A DNA stretch of 49,345 nucleotides from an uncultured Roseburia sp. (GTDB taxonomy: Bacteria > Bacillota_A > Clostridia > Lachnospirales > Lachnospiraceae): NCBI GenBank assembly GCA_900753715.1, contig CAAEAE010000073.1:1-49345 (forward strand). The letters run 5' to 3'. Under the pieces are notes generated by a model that made no database searches, was not told the DNA's origin, and was given only the letters and a program-made list of their open reading frames with translations. This document shows, piece by piece, positions 43,306 to 49,345 of the stretch. The stretch's first letter is position 1. The number at the start of each line of letters is the position of its first letter. A program made the position numbers and the translations under genes.

Positions 43306-45177
43306 TTATTTTTCTCCCAACTCATTTGTCAGACGGTATACATAAAATCCGTCCTGCTCCTCGCCGGTATAGATTCCCTCTTCACACCAGCGCTCCATGG
43401 TTTTTATCGATTCAGCATAATTGTTCTCTTTCTCAAGAAGCTTCTCTTTATCACCAACTAAAACCACCACATCCGGCTTATTGTTCTCCATGTCCTGCTT
43501 GTATTCCTCATACATTTTATCGCTGACATTGATAATCGGTGTCTGGTAGAAAAAGCGGTTTGTCGTGTAACGCCCGCTCTGAAGATAGTATACACAGTTG
43601 TTTCCCATCATGAATACGTTCTCATCCTCAGTTGTATTCTCCTGCAGATAAACCGCCACATCCGACAACTGCGGTTTGTTATTTCCGGCAAAAGAAACCA
43701 CAAACTGTGCCGCGAAAAATCCATACGCAAGCGCCATCAGCACCGGAACCGGCTTTTTGAACCGCACTCCTTCAAAGCTGTCCAAAAGCAGTGCAACCGG
43801 TACAATCAATGCCGGAAGCAGGATGATGGCATAATGCGCGTGCGCGCGTCCGGACATGGATGCCAATGCCAACGATACCACATAAAACCAGAGGTTCATC
43901 TGATAAATGGAATTTTTGTAATAAATTCTTCCTGCTGCCACAAGCGCCATGGAATACACGGTAAGGCGCTGAAACAGAAGAAACATCACCTTCCAGACAG
44001 GCATTGCCGACTTCTCGCTGTAAGAAAGATTGAATGCAAAATAACATTCCACCATTTCTTTTAAGCTTCCTGTCATTTCTTCATACACAAGCACCGGAAT
44101 TACTACAATTGCACAACCCAGCAAAAAATTGCCGACACAGATTCCGATGTCTTTCCACTTTTTGTCCCGAATCAGCACCACAAGTACTAATGGCATAAAA
44201 GCCGCCCATGCCGCAATCATATTTGCCCTGACAAACAGAATCACTGCAAATCCGATTCCAAGCAAAATAATATGATAAAACCGATAGCTTCCATCCATAA
44301 AATACTTCAGGAAAATATAAACTGCAAGTGTAATCCATGGAAGCACCCACTCTTCCGTAAGATTGCCGTCCGTCAAAAGCATCGATACTGTCAGAGCTGC
44401 CACAAGTGCTGCCACTGTAATATACTGCACAGTTCTCTTTTCCGTGAGAAGCTTTGTCACCTTGAACATTAAAAGTGCCGTTGCAAAAGCATTTATCACT
44501 TCAAGAACCCATACGCCAGTCGAACTTCCGCCCGCCAGCCACAGACCAACCGTGTCTATCAGATATAACAGTAATCCTTTATGGTCAAAAATATCGGCAT
44601 ACGGAATGGCGCCCTTCTGCATCATCATTCCCATATAAAGGTACACCGAGGAGTCATTCTCCGGCCACACCCCTGACCATGGATTAAAGGCAAGGCGCAT
44701 TCCAAGGCACAACGCAACCGCCAAGGCAAATAAAATATCCGCAGGCTTTAGTTTTCTCTGCTCCTCTTCTCTTGATATCTGCGGCAGTTCACGTCTTGGC
44801 TTTGCCCCACATATTCCACAACTGATATATAAAAGCCCTAACGAAGCAACGACAGACGCAGCAATGCTTGCCACAACCAGAAATGTTTTCACATCCATTC
44901 CCACAAGCCCTGCCACTGCAATTACTTTGCCGGATAAATGCCACTCGTCATAGAATTCCATATCCAGCATATAGAGCAGCAGAATCACCGGAAGCACTGC
45001 ATACCACCGGAATTTCTCCCGTATCAGATGCCATAAATCCGGGAGCTGTCCTCCAAGAAGGAATGTAAACACAAACGTCACCGGAATTCCTAAGATTCCA
45101 TACAGATATGGCGGCATCAAAAGCCCCCATACCACTGTCATTGATATGGCAAATAGCAGCCGCTGTCCCTTTGTCAT
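43306..45177 (-). CDS. Polytopic GT-C-like membrane glycosyltransferase, long form
   Basis: First gene of operon 2 (623 aa). Layout as in its paralogue downstream: an N-terminal membrane module with DEWHLSGK and GMDVKTFLVV (about 77-102), then the core outer loop with NDSSVYLYMG (174-183) and IFDHKG (196-201), about ten further helices, and a C-terminal soluble domain with SGRYTTNRFFYQTP. The acidic residue of the first loop and the HKG element are the likely functional positions, by analogy with PMT/ArnT-type enzymes. GGAG lies 10 bases before the ATG, and a strong promoter (45230-45258) precedes it. Confidence 0.8.
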   Translation of the reverse strand: MTKGQRLLFAISMTVVWGLLMPPYLYGILGIPVTFVFTFLLGGQLPDLWHLIREKFRWYAVLPVILLLYMLDMEFYDEWHLSGKVIAVAGLVGMDVKTFLVVASIAASVVASLGLLYISCGICGAKPRRELPQISREEEQRKLKPADILFALAVALCLGMRLAFNPWSGVWPENDSSVYLYMGMMMQKGAIPYADIFDHKGLLLYLIDTVGLWLAGGSSTGVWVLEVINAFATALLMFKVTKLLTEKRTVQYITVAALVAALTVSMLLTDGNLTEEWVLPWITLAVYIFLKYFMDGSYRFYHIILLGIGFAVILFVRANMIAAWAAFMPLVLVVLIRDKKWKDIGICVGNFLLGCAIVVIPVLVYEEMTGSLKEMVECYFAFNLSYSEKSAMPVWKVMFLLFQRLTVYSMALVAAGRIYYKNSIYQMNLWFYVVSLALASMSGRAHAHYAIILLPALIVPVALLLDSFEGVRFKKPVPVLMALAYGFFAAQFVVSFAGNNKPQLSDVAVYLQENTTEDENVFMMGNNCVYYLQSGRYTTNRFFYQTPIINVSDKMYEEYKQDMENNKPDVVVLVGDKEKLLEKENNYAESIKTMERWCEEGIYTGEEQDGFYVYRLTNELGEK

Positions 45178-45229
45178 TCGTCCTCTCCTTTATCGAAAAG
45201 CATTGTTTATAAAATCAACCATAGCTTCG

Positions 45230-45258
45230 ATTATATAACAGCCGTCCGGATATGTAAA
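45230..45258 (-). promoter_or_regulatory. Main promoter of polysaccharide operon 2
   Basis: On the minus strand TTTACA (45253-45258), a 17-base spacer and a perfect TATAAT (45230-45235), about 55 bases upstream of the first gene (45177). No terminator is seen between here and 26614. Confidence 0.75.
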
Positions 45259-45337
45259 CCTTTTTCATAGGTGCCGGTCGGCGGGGACTTCCCTTATATA
45301 GCATTTTTATTAATATAAGACTTTCACATGGTAAACC

Positions 45338-45859
45338 CTACATTTCAATCATAGAACACTTAATTTTTTCAGACTCATTTACAATTCCATCATACCCTTC
45401 TTTTAAACTAGTACTCCAAAACTTAGAAAAATCAAATTGCTTATTTTCTAACTTACGTTTCAAATTACTTTCTTTTATCAAATCTCTCTTAAATTCCCCA
45501 TTACTTTTACTTCCAGTCAATTCTTTTATCTGTTTTATATTGCAGGCTCTCACTAACTCATCCTCTAAATTTTTAACTTGCGGCACACATATAACAGATT
45601 TTACAGCTAAATGTTTCTTTAATATCTGAATATTTTCTTTAAGGATAGCATCGTTCCCTGTATCCGTATCAAATATCAGAATAACATTGGTATCCGGTCT
45701 TAAGCTCATCAGCCTTGCCTTCGTAATCTTCCTTTCAACCACATTAAACCGTAATACCTTTCCAGGAACTATCAACTGCATATCCGTTTTGAGCACTTTT
45801 ATAATTTTTTCTTCATCTTCTCCCTCAACGAAGTATTGATAATTCTTCTCCTGACTCAT
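45338..45859 (-). CDS. TOPRIM/RloB-like small protein, partner of the ATPase
   Basis: A 173-aa protein. Its N-terminal third reads like a TOPRIM-type metal site: YFVEGEDEEKI with Glu12 after a beta strand, then NVILIFDTDTGND with Asp64 and Asp66. RVKNLEDEL-like (here QVKNLEDELVRA) and Lys-rich helical segments follow. TOPRIM domains next to AAA/ABC-type ATPases occur in OLD-type nucleases and in several phage-defence pairs (for example PARIS and RloA/RloB-like modules). The gene starts 18 bases after the ATPase gene and is co-transcribed with it. The exact family is not certain; a nuclease or effector role is inference. The base composition is clearly more AT-rich than in the polysaccharide genes. 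Confidence 0.65.
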   Translation of the reverse strand: MSQEKNYQYFVEGEDEEKIIKVLKTDMQLIVPGKVLRFNVVERKITKARLMSLRPDTNVILIFDTDTGNDAILKENIQILKKHLAVKSVICVPQVKNLEDELVRACNIKQIKELTGSKSNGEFKRDLIKESNLKRKLENKQFDFSKFWSTSLKEGYDGIVNESEKIKCSMIEM

Positions 45860-45877
45860 ATGTATCTCCCCCGAACT

Positions 45878-46996
45878 TTACAAATCAGTTATCTCATAAA
45901 TCTGGTCTGTTGCCGGTGCCACTGAAAACAAATCATTTTCTACTGCATGTTTCAAAGAATCTGTATTCCGTTTCAAAAGGCTTGACGCACTAACACACTC
46001 GACCGGCATCTCCTCATTATTCACATCTTTACGCAGAAAAACAAATGAATGTTTTGGTAATGACATATCTAAAATATCTGTATTATGTGTTGTAAAAAAT
46101 ATCTGATCATTATCACGAAGCGATGTTATCATAATGGAAAGAATCGCCTTTTCAATATCGCTATGTATATATGAAAACTTTTCATCACAATAATAAAATG
46201 TACATTCTTCCTCCAATATTGCTGTCACCATATCTGCCACGTCAATTCCTGCTTTTGTTCCACTTGACAACAAATTCCCCTGTATCATTTTCCCATCCTG
46301 GATAATAACTGAGTTGTTACCAATTCGTATTACATATGAATTTTCTACTTCTCCAATTTTTTCCACTCTTTTTATAGATGGATCTAATGCTTTTAATATA
46401 TGTTCTAATACTCTAAGATACCTCCCCTCATTCATGGGTGCCTTATAATAATGTGCTTCATCATCGTCATTCGGATATTTAAACATCCAGGATAACCCTT
46501 TTACTTTCTCCAATTCTTCTATATAAGTCTCCCCTTTTTCCTCCTTTAATTCTTCCAACCGGCTAATACAAGTTTCGTAATTATCCCTTTTGTTTATCTT
46601 CACAGACCGTACACTCACCTCTATATCTGAACCCTGGTACCTTTCTCCGTGCAATGGAGCAATCAAAGTTTTCACTCGATATAAAGTTTCTCCTTCACTA
46701 ACAAAATCAATTGAAAAAAACGCCTCTCTTGTTTTATCACAAATACTCTTCGTAATCTTCTCATATTCTTTTTTATCCATAAAGTTAAAAATCTGCATAA
46801 ACATCCTGCCAAGCGATGTCTTACCTGTCGCATTCGCCCCCATAATAACATTTACTTTTTTATATCGAAAATTAGGAAAATCCTTCAAAAACTCATTTTC
46901 GATACAGGAATCTACAATTTTCTTCGGGTACGACATATTCATATGAAAATCTTTAAATGCAAAAAAATTATCTAATCGTACATCCATAACAATCAT
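45878..46996 (-). CDS. AAA15/ABC-type ATPase of a putative defence pair
   Basis: A 372-aa ATPase of the OLD/AAA15 kind. It has DNFFAFKDF at the start, Walker A GANATGKTS (53-61), the ABC-like signature LLSSGTKAG (242-250), an Asp-Glu Walker B (YYCDE, Asp271-Glu272) and a switch histidine in TTHNTDIL (His304). Such ATPases act as sensors or motors in overcoming-lysogeny-defect nucleases and many antiphage systems. Two starts are credible. I use the ATG at 46996 (AGGAGG 9 bases upstream); a GTG at 47032 also has AAGGAGG 8 bases upstream in the same frame and would add 12 residues. It is first in a two-gene unit with the TOPRIM-like gene. Confidence 0.8.
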   Translation of the reverse strand: MIVMDVRLDNFFAFKDFHMNMSYPKKIVDSCIENEFLKDFPNFRYKKVNVIMGANATGKTSLGRMFMQIFNFMDKKEYEKITKSICDKTREAFFSIDFVSEGETLYRVKTLIAPLHGERYQGSDIEVSVRSVKINKRDNYETCISRLEELKEEKGETYIEELEKVKGLSWMFKYPNDDDEAHYYKAPMNEGRYLRVLEHILKALDPSIKRVEKIGEVENSYVIRIGNNSVIIQDGKMIQGNLLSSGTKAGIDVADMVTAILEEECTFYYCDEKFSYIHSDIEKAILSIMITSLRDNDQIFFTTHNTDILDMSLPKHSFVFLRKDVNNEEMPVECVSASSLLKRNTDSLKHAVENDLFSVAPATDQIYEITDL

Positions 46997-47050
46997 CTTC
47001 CTTATCCTCCTGTATATTTTTTCGTTTTTCACGAAGTAATCCTCCTTCAC

Positions 47051-47079
47051 ATTTTAACTTACATTTATGAAAAAATCAA
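47051..47079 (-). promoter_or_regulatory. Candidate promoter of the ATPase/TOPRIM pair
   Basis: On the minus strand TTGATT (47074-47079), 17 bases, TAAAAT (47051-47056). Transcription would begin close to the first ribosome binding site. In such AT-rich sequence chance matches are frequent. Confidence 0.4.
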
Positions 47080-47194
47080 TTACTTTACATGAAATAGTTT
47101 TATCCTTCAATACGAAAAAATTTGTCATTTAAGTACAATAGACAATCAAAAATAAACGCATCTCATATTCCTTTTTCATTTTTAACATCTAAGT

Positions 47195-47264
47195 AGGTTC
47201 TTCTGTGTGACTTAAATTTTTGTGATAATTGTTGACTTTAACTTGACGGCGCCGCCTATGCGGC
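47195..47264. repeat. 70-bp direct repeat, copy 1
   Basis: This segment is identical to 49276-49345 over 70 bases, in the same orientation. It ends in a GC-rich palindromic core (GGCGCC, then GCCGC-CTAT-GCGGC) that contrasts with the AT-rich surroundings. It lies in the 3' flank of the Rpn-type remnant. Confidence 0.95.
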
Positions 47265-47336
47265 ACCAAGAAACTTCTGATATTACTCTGATATTCCGAA
47301 TCCTTTTAACAATGAATCGTGGCTAACGCTCTATCT

Positions 47337-47657
47337 TTACATCTGTTCCATGAATTCTTCCACAGATGAAACCTTCGCTGACAGTCTCAGCCAGCGTGTC
47401 AGCACTTTGACATCCTTCTGCTCATAAATCTGTTTCCGCAGACTCTCCGGGACTGTTCCGCATTCTTCCAACAGCTCGAAAATAGAATCGGCTTTACCCT
47501 CTGCCAAGCCCGCCAGTCTGCCTTTTCTTTCTCTCTGCTGCATTAGTTCTTCGCCTGTCATAAAACGTGCCTCCAGTTCCCGCCATTTCTTGAGCTCTGT
47601 TACCTGCTCGTGCAACTGAATGATTGACTGCTCCGTTAGTAATGTCGCACAAATATG
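47337..47657 (-). pseudogene. C-terminal remnant of an Rpn-type recombination-promoting nuclease
   Basis: An open segment of 106 codons, with a stop directly upstream (47658-47660) and no plausible full N-terminus. It encodes LLTEQSIIQLHEQVTELKKW, then GEELMQQRERKGRLAGLAEGKADS and a C-terminus ending in VSSVEEFMEQM. This is the helical tail typical of PD-(D/E)XK Rpn/transposase-like nucleases of Clostridia (TEL.KWRELE.R, an E/G-rich helix, LLEE.G.VPESL). The nuclease domain with its catalytic residues is absent. A TTG at 47615 could start a 92-residue peptide, but I regard it as debris. It is wedged between the antitoxin gene and the repeat. Confidence 0.65.
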
Positions 47658-47726
47658 CTATCTTCCTATGCATAAATATTACCACGAATGTGGTTTTTCT
47701 GCAATAGCAAGCCACCTTGTATATTG

Positions 47727-48779
47727 TTAAACAACAATTGTATAATGCTCTTTTAATTCATTCAACATATTGTGCTTTATACATCCTTCATTTTGAAGCC
47801 TTCCTACAACAATTCCAGGTGCAATTCTATTCTCTTCTGCAAACTTTTGAATACTATTTGCTGAAAAATTCTGATTCTTCTTAAATAATTCAAATCTCTC
47901 TAACGGAATTAATTCATCCCTTGACCATTCGTCTGCATCAGCTTCATCCTGCGAAGTAGTACCATCTGTTTTTCCTATATGTCCTAAGATGATGTGCCCT
48001 AACTCATGGAATAAGCTAAACCAAAATTTATCTGCATCTTTACCTCTTGCAGTTATTCCTACAACAATTTTATTTCCATCCATAAACGAAGCGCCTTGTA
48101 AGAATGAACCTTTCAAATGTGGTAAAAATACAAGTACAATTCCATTCTCTGCCAATAAACCTTTAAGTTTAGGGCAAAAATCCTTTGGTTTCTGAAGTGT
48201 CATGTTTCTTATCTCTGGGATAACATCGATAAGTCCCCTGATATTTATTGGCTCAGTCTCAATACTTCGAGCCATAATTTTTGCTTCCTGAACCCACGCC
48301 AATAACGCAAAATCGCTTTTTTCCGTTACTGCAAGTCTTCTACACGCAATTTTGGTAATTTGAGTATTCTCCAGTAAAGATAATTCAACCACTTCAAAAT
48401 ATTTTCTAAGATTAATTACTTTTTCTTTTGAATTTCTGGTTGCTGGAACCCATCCAAATTTAGCCATCTCATTATATGGCAATTGTTTTGCTAAAACTTC
48501 ATCTGCCTCCATTGCATTTTCTGCTTCAACTTTAATTAACTTTTCTCTATAAACAGCCTCTAAATTGTTCCAAAACTTTGCCGGCACACCAAGTACTATT
48601 TCTAGTCTAACAGCCATTTCTGCAGTTAACTGAACTTCACCATTAATGAGTTTACTAATATGCTTCTCAGACATATCCATCCTTGCTGCAAACTCTTTCT
48701 GACTCATTCCTCTGTCGTTAAGCTGTTCTTTTATTGTCGCTCCTGGTGGCGTTGCAATAAAACTGCGACTTCTCACCAT
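47727..48779 (-). CDS. HigA-like antitoxin fused to an ImmA/IrrE metallopeptidase domain
   Basis: A 350-aa protein. An XRE-type helix-turn-helix of the HigA kind lies at about 10-75 (GATIKEQLNDRGMSQKEFAARM, then HISKLINGE and PAKFWNNLE). An ImmA/IrrE-type domain (about 205-320) has the zinc motif FHELGHIILGH (His258, Glu259, His262) and a downstream DEADADEWSRD cluster that can give the third ligand. Known IrrE/ImmA proteins cleave or de-repress XRE regulators. Here both modules are one chain, transcribed after a HigB-like toxin. I start at MVRSRSF (48779), with GGAGG 7 bases upstream. It probably binds the palindrome at 49124-49142 and controls the operon. Confidence 0.87.
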   Translation of the reverse strand: MVRSRSFIATPPGATIKEQLNDRGMSQKEFAARMDMSEKHISKLINGEVQLTAEMAVRLEIVLGVPAKFWNNLEAVYREKLIKVEAENAMEADEVLAKQLPYNEMAKFGWVPATRNSKEKVINLRKYFEVVELSLLENTQITKIACRRLAVTEKSDFALLAWVQEAKIMARSIETEPINIRGLIDVIPEIRNMTLQKPKDFCPKLKGLLAENGIVLVFLPHLKGSFLQGASFMDGNKIVVGITARGKDADKFWFSLFHELGHIILGHIGKTDGTTSQDEADADEWSRDELIPLERFELFKKNQNFSANSIQKFAEENRIAPGIVVGRLQNEGCIKHNMLNELKEHYTIVV

Positions 48780-48805
48780 TTTGCTACCTCCCATTCACTT
48801 TTCGC

Positions 48806-49102
48806 CTAATGATAATCCACGATTTCCATAATATGTGCAATTTGAACTTCACTACCATGCTTTTCAAAAACCAATCTATATGGATGAACTAAATCAACTG
48901 CATACTGTCCTTTCCTATTATTTGATAATGGATGACATCTACCGATGCGATATTGAATCATTTCCTCCACAGTATCGACCGCTCTAATTTCATCTATACG
49001 CATTTGAATCTTCTGTGACATTTCATTTCCATAAGTCCGATCGGCAATTTTAGCATCCATACAAATTTTCATAATTTTATTATTCTTGTATGTTATATCC
49101 AA
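48806..49102 (-). CDS. HigB/RelE-like toxin
   Basis: A small basic protein (98 aa) of the RelE/ParE superfamily, HigB (plasmid-maintenance killer) type: MSQKIQMRIDEIRAVDTVEEM, then GRCHPLSNNRKGQYAVDLVHPYRLVFE and the ending EIVDYH. In this family it acts as a ribosome-dependent mRNA endonuclease. The start is TTG at 49102 behind AGGGG. It is first in a two-gene operon with the antitoxin, 26 bases apart, the toxin-first order typical of HigBA. The promoter and operator lie directly upstream. Confidence 0.85.
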   Translation of the reverse strand: MDITYKNNKIMKICMDAKIADRTYGNEMSQKIQMRIDEIRAVDTVEEMIQYRIGRCHPLSNNRKGQYAVDLVHPYRLVFEKHGSEVQIAHIMEIVDYH

Positions 49103-49123
49103 CCACTCACCCCTTTAGTATTA

Positions 49124-49142
49124 ATTTACCTTTGAGGTAAAT
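49124..49142. promoter_or_regulatory. Palindromic operator of the toxin/antitoxin operon
   Basis: A perfect inverted repeat ATTTACC-N5-GGTAAAT lies around the expected transcription start, just downstream of the -10. This is the usual place for an autoregulating HigA-type repressor. Confidence 0.65.
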
Positions 49143-49144
49143 CT

Positions 49145-49173
49145 ATCGTACCATTTACCATACCATTTGTCAA
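49145..49173 (-). promoter_or_regulatory. Promoter of the toxin/antitoxin operon
   Basis: On the minus strand a perfect TTGACA (49168-49173), 17 bases, TACGAT (49145-49150). The spacer contains repeated ACCATTT elements on the plus strand. Confidence 0.75.
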
Positions 49174-49275
49174 TCTGCAACTAGCCCATCTTACTGTTTG
49201 CTCTGTCTATCTATTTTATTATAAAGAGAATTCTCATCTATTACTTTTTATCTTTTAAAATCTAACATTCCAGGC

Positions 49276-49345
49276 AGGTTCTTCTGTGTGACTTAAATTT
49301 TTGTGATAATTGTTGACTTTAACTTGACGGCGCCGCCTATGCGGC
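49276..49345. repeat. 70-bp direct repeat, copy 2 (runs into the window end)
   Basis: Identical to 47195-47264. The match reaches the last base of the window, so the true repeat is at least 70 bp and may continue. Weak similarity extends a few bases further upstream of both copies. Confidence 0.95.

Noticed and set aside
45260..45300. GC-rich dyad (GCCGGTCGGC) as terminator of the ATPase/TOPRIM pair
   Set aside because: The stem is only about 4 bp and no T run follows on the minus strand.
47494..47715. 73-codon minus-strand frame overlapping the Rpn remnant
   Set aside because: Composition and content are not protein-like. The overlapping frame carries the recognisable Rpn C-terminal pattern.

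Overview
The window reads as chromosomal DNA of a moderately AT-rich, Gram-positive, anaerobic Clostridia-type bacterium, most likely a gut Lachnospiraceae. The grounds are AGGAGG-type ribosome binding sites, a clostridial short-chain crotonase of the butyrate type, LCP-family and HtrA-family surface proteins, BlaI/BlaR-type regulation, InlB-type repeat surface proteins and a ferredoxin/F420-hydrogenase-like polysaccharide enzyme. This assignment is inference; no rRNA or species marker is present, and no tRNA, CRISPR array or complete insertion sequence was seen. Almost every gene is on the minus strand; the crotonase is the only clear plus-strand gene.

Layout. 1-649: 5' part of a family 2 glycosyltransferase. 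1015-5144: housekeeping genes (MutY, crotonase, membrane-anchored HtrA protease), with a 71-bp tandem palindromic repeat between mutY and the crotonase. 5375-6496: LCP-type ligase that probably attaches glycopolymers to the wall. 6655-13921: polysaccharide operon 1 (polyprenyl-phosphate sugar-1-phosphate transferase, three GT2 enzymes, a DUF3048 lipoprotein, UDP-glucose dehydrogenase and a small zinc-ribbon protein), read from a promoter near 14003-14031. 14210-15992: BlaI repressor and a BlaR1-like membrane protein whose zinc motif is altered. 16228-18213: gmd-fcl pair for GDP-L-fucose. 18379-26466: three-gene operon of large secreted proteins sharing Thr/Glu-repeat stalks (two transglutaminase-like proteins and a GH25 muramidase with Fn3 repeats). 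26684-45177: a roughly 18.5-kb polysaccharide operon 2, from a strong promoter at 45230-45258 to a terminator at 26614-26649, coding five polytopic GT-C-like or related membrane proteins, a DPM1-like glycosyltransferase, a GtrA flippase-like protein, an unassigned glycosyltransferase-like protein, an FrhB/pyruvyltransferase fusion, a Wzx-type flippase, KdsB, KdsA, KdsD (KpsF-type) and ManC. 45338-49345: an AT-rich accessory tail with an ATPase/TOPRIM-like gene pair (possible phage defence), a remnant of an Rpn-type nuclease gene, a HigBA-like toxin/antitoxin pair whose antitoxin carries an ImmA/IrrE metallopeptidase domain, and a 70-bp direct repeat flanking the latter two.

How the parts fit. 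Taken together the loci can supply GDP-mannose, GDP-fucose, UDP-glucuronate and CMP-Kdo, begin a chain on a lipid carrier, flip it, decorate it outside the membrane through polyprenyl-phosphate sugars, probably pyruvylate it and ligate it to the wall. The most unexpected part is a three-enzyme CMP-Kdo module (KdsD, KdsA, KdsB) inside a Gram-positive-type wall or capsule operon, with no lipid A genes in sight. The metal ligands of KdsA (Cys12, His186, Glu223, Asp234) are intact, so the module looks functional. A dedicated KdsC phosphatase and a recognisable Kdo transferase are missing from the window.
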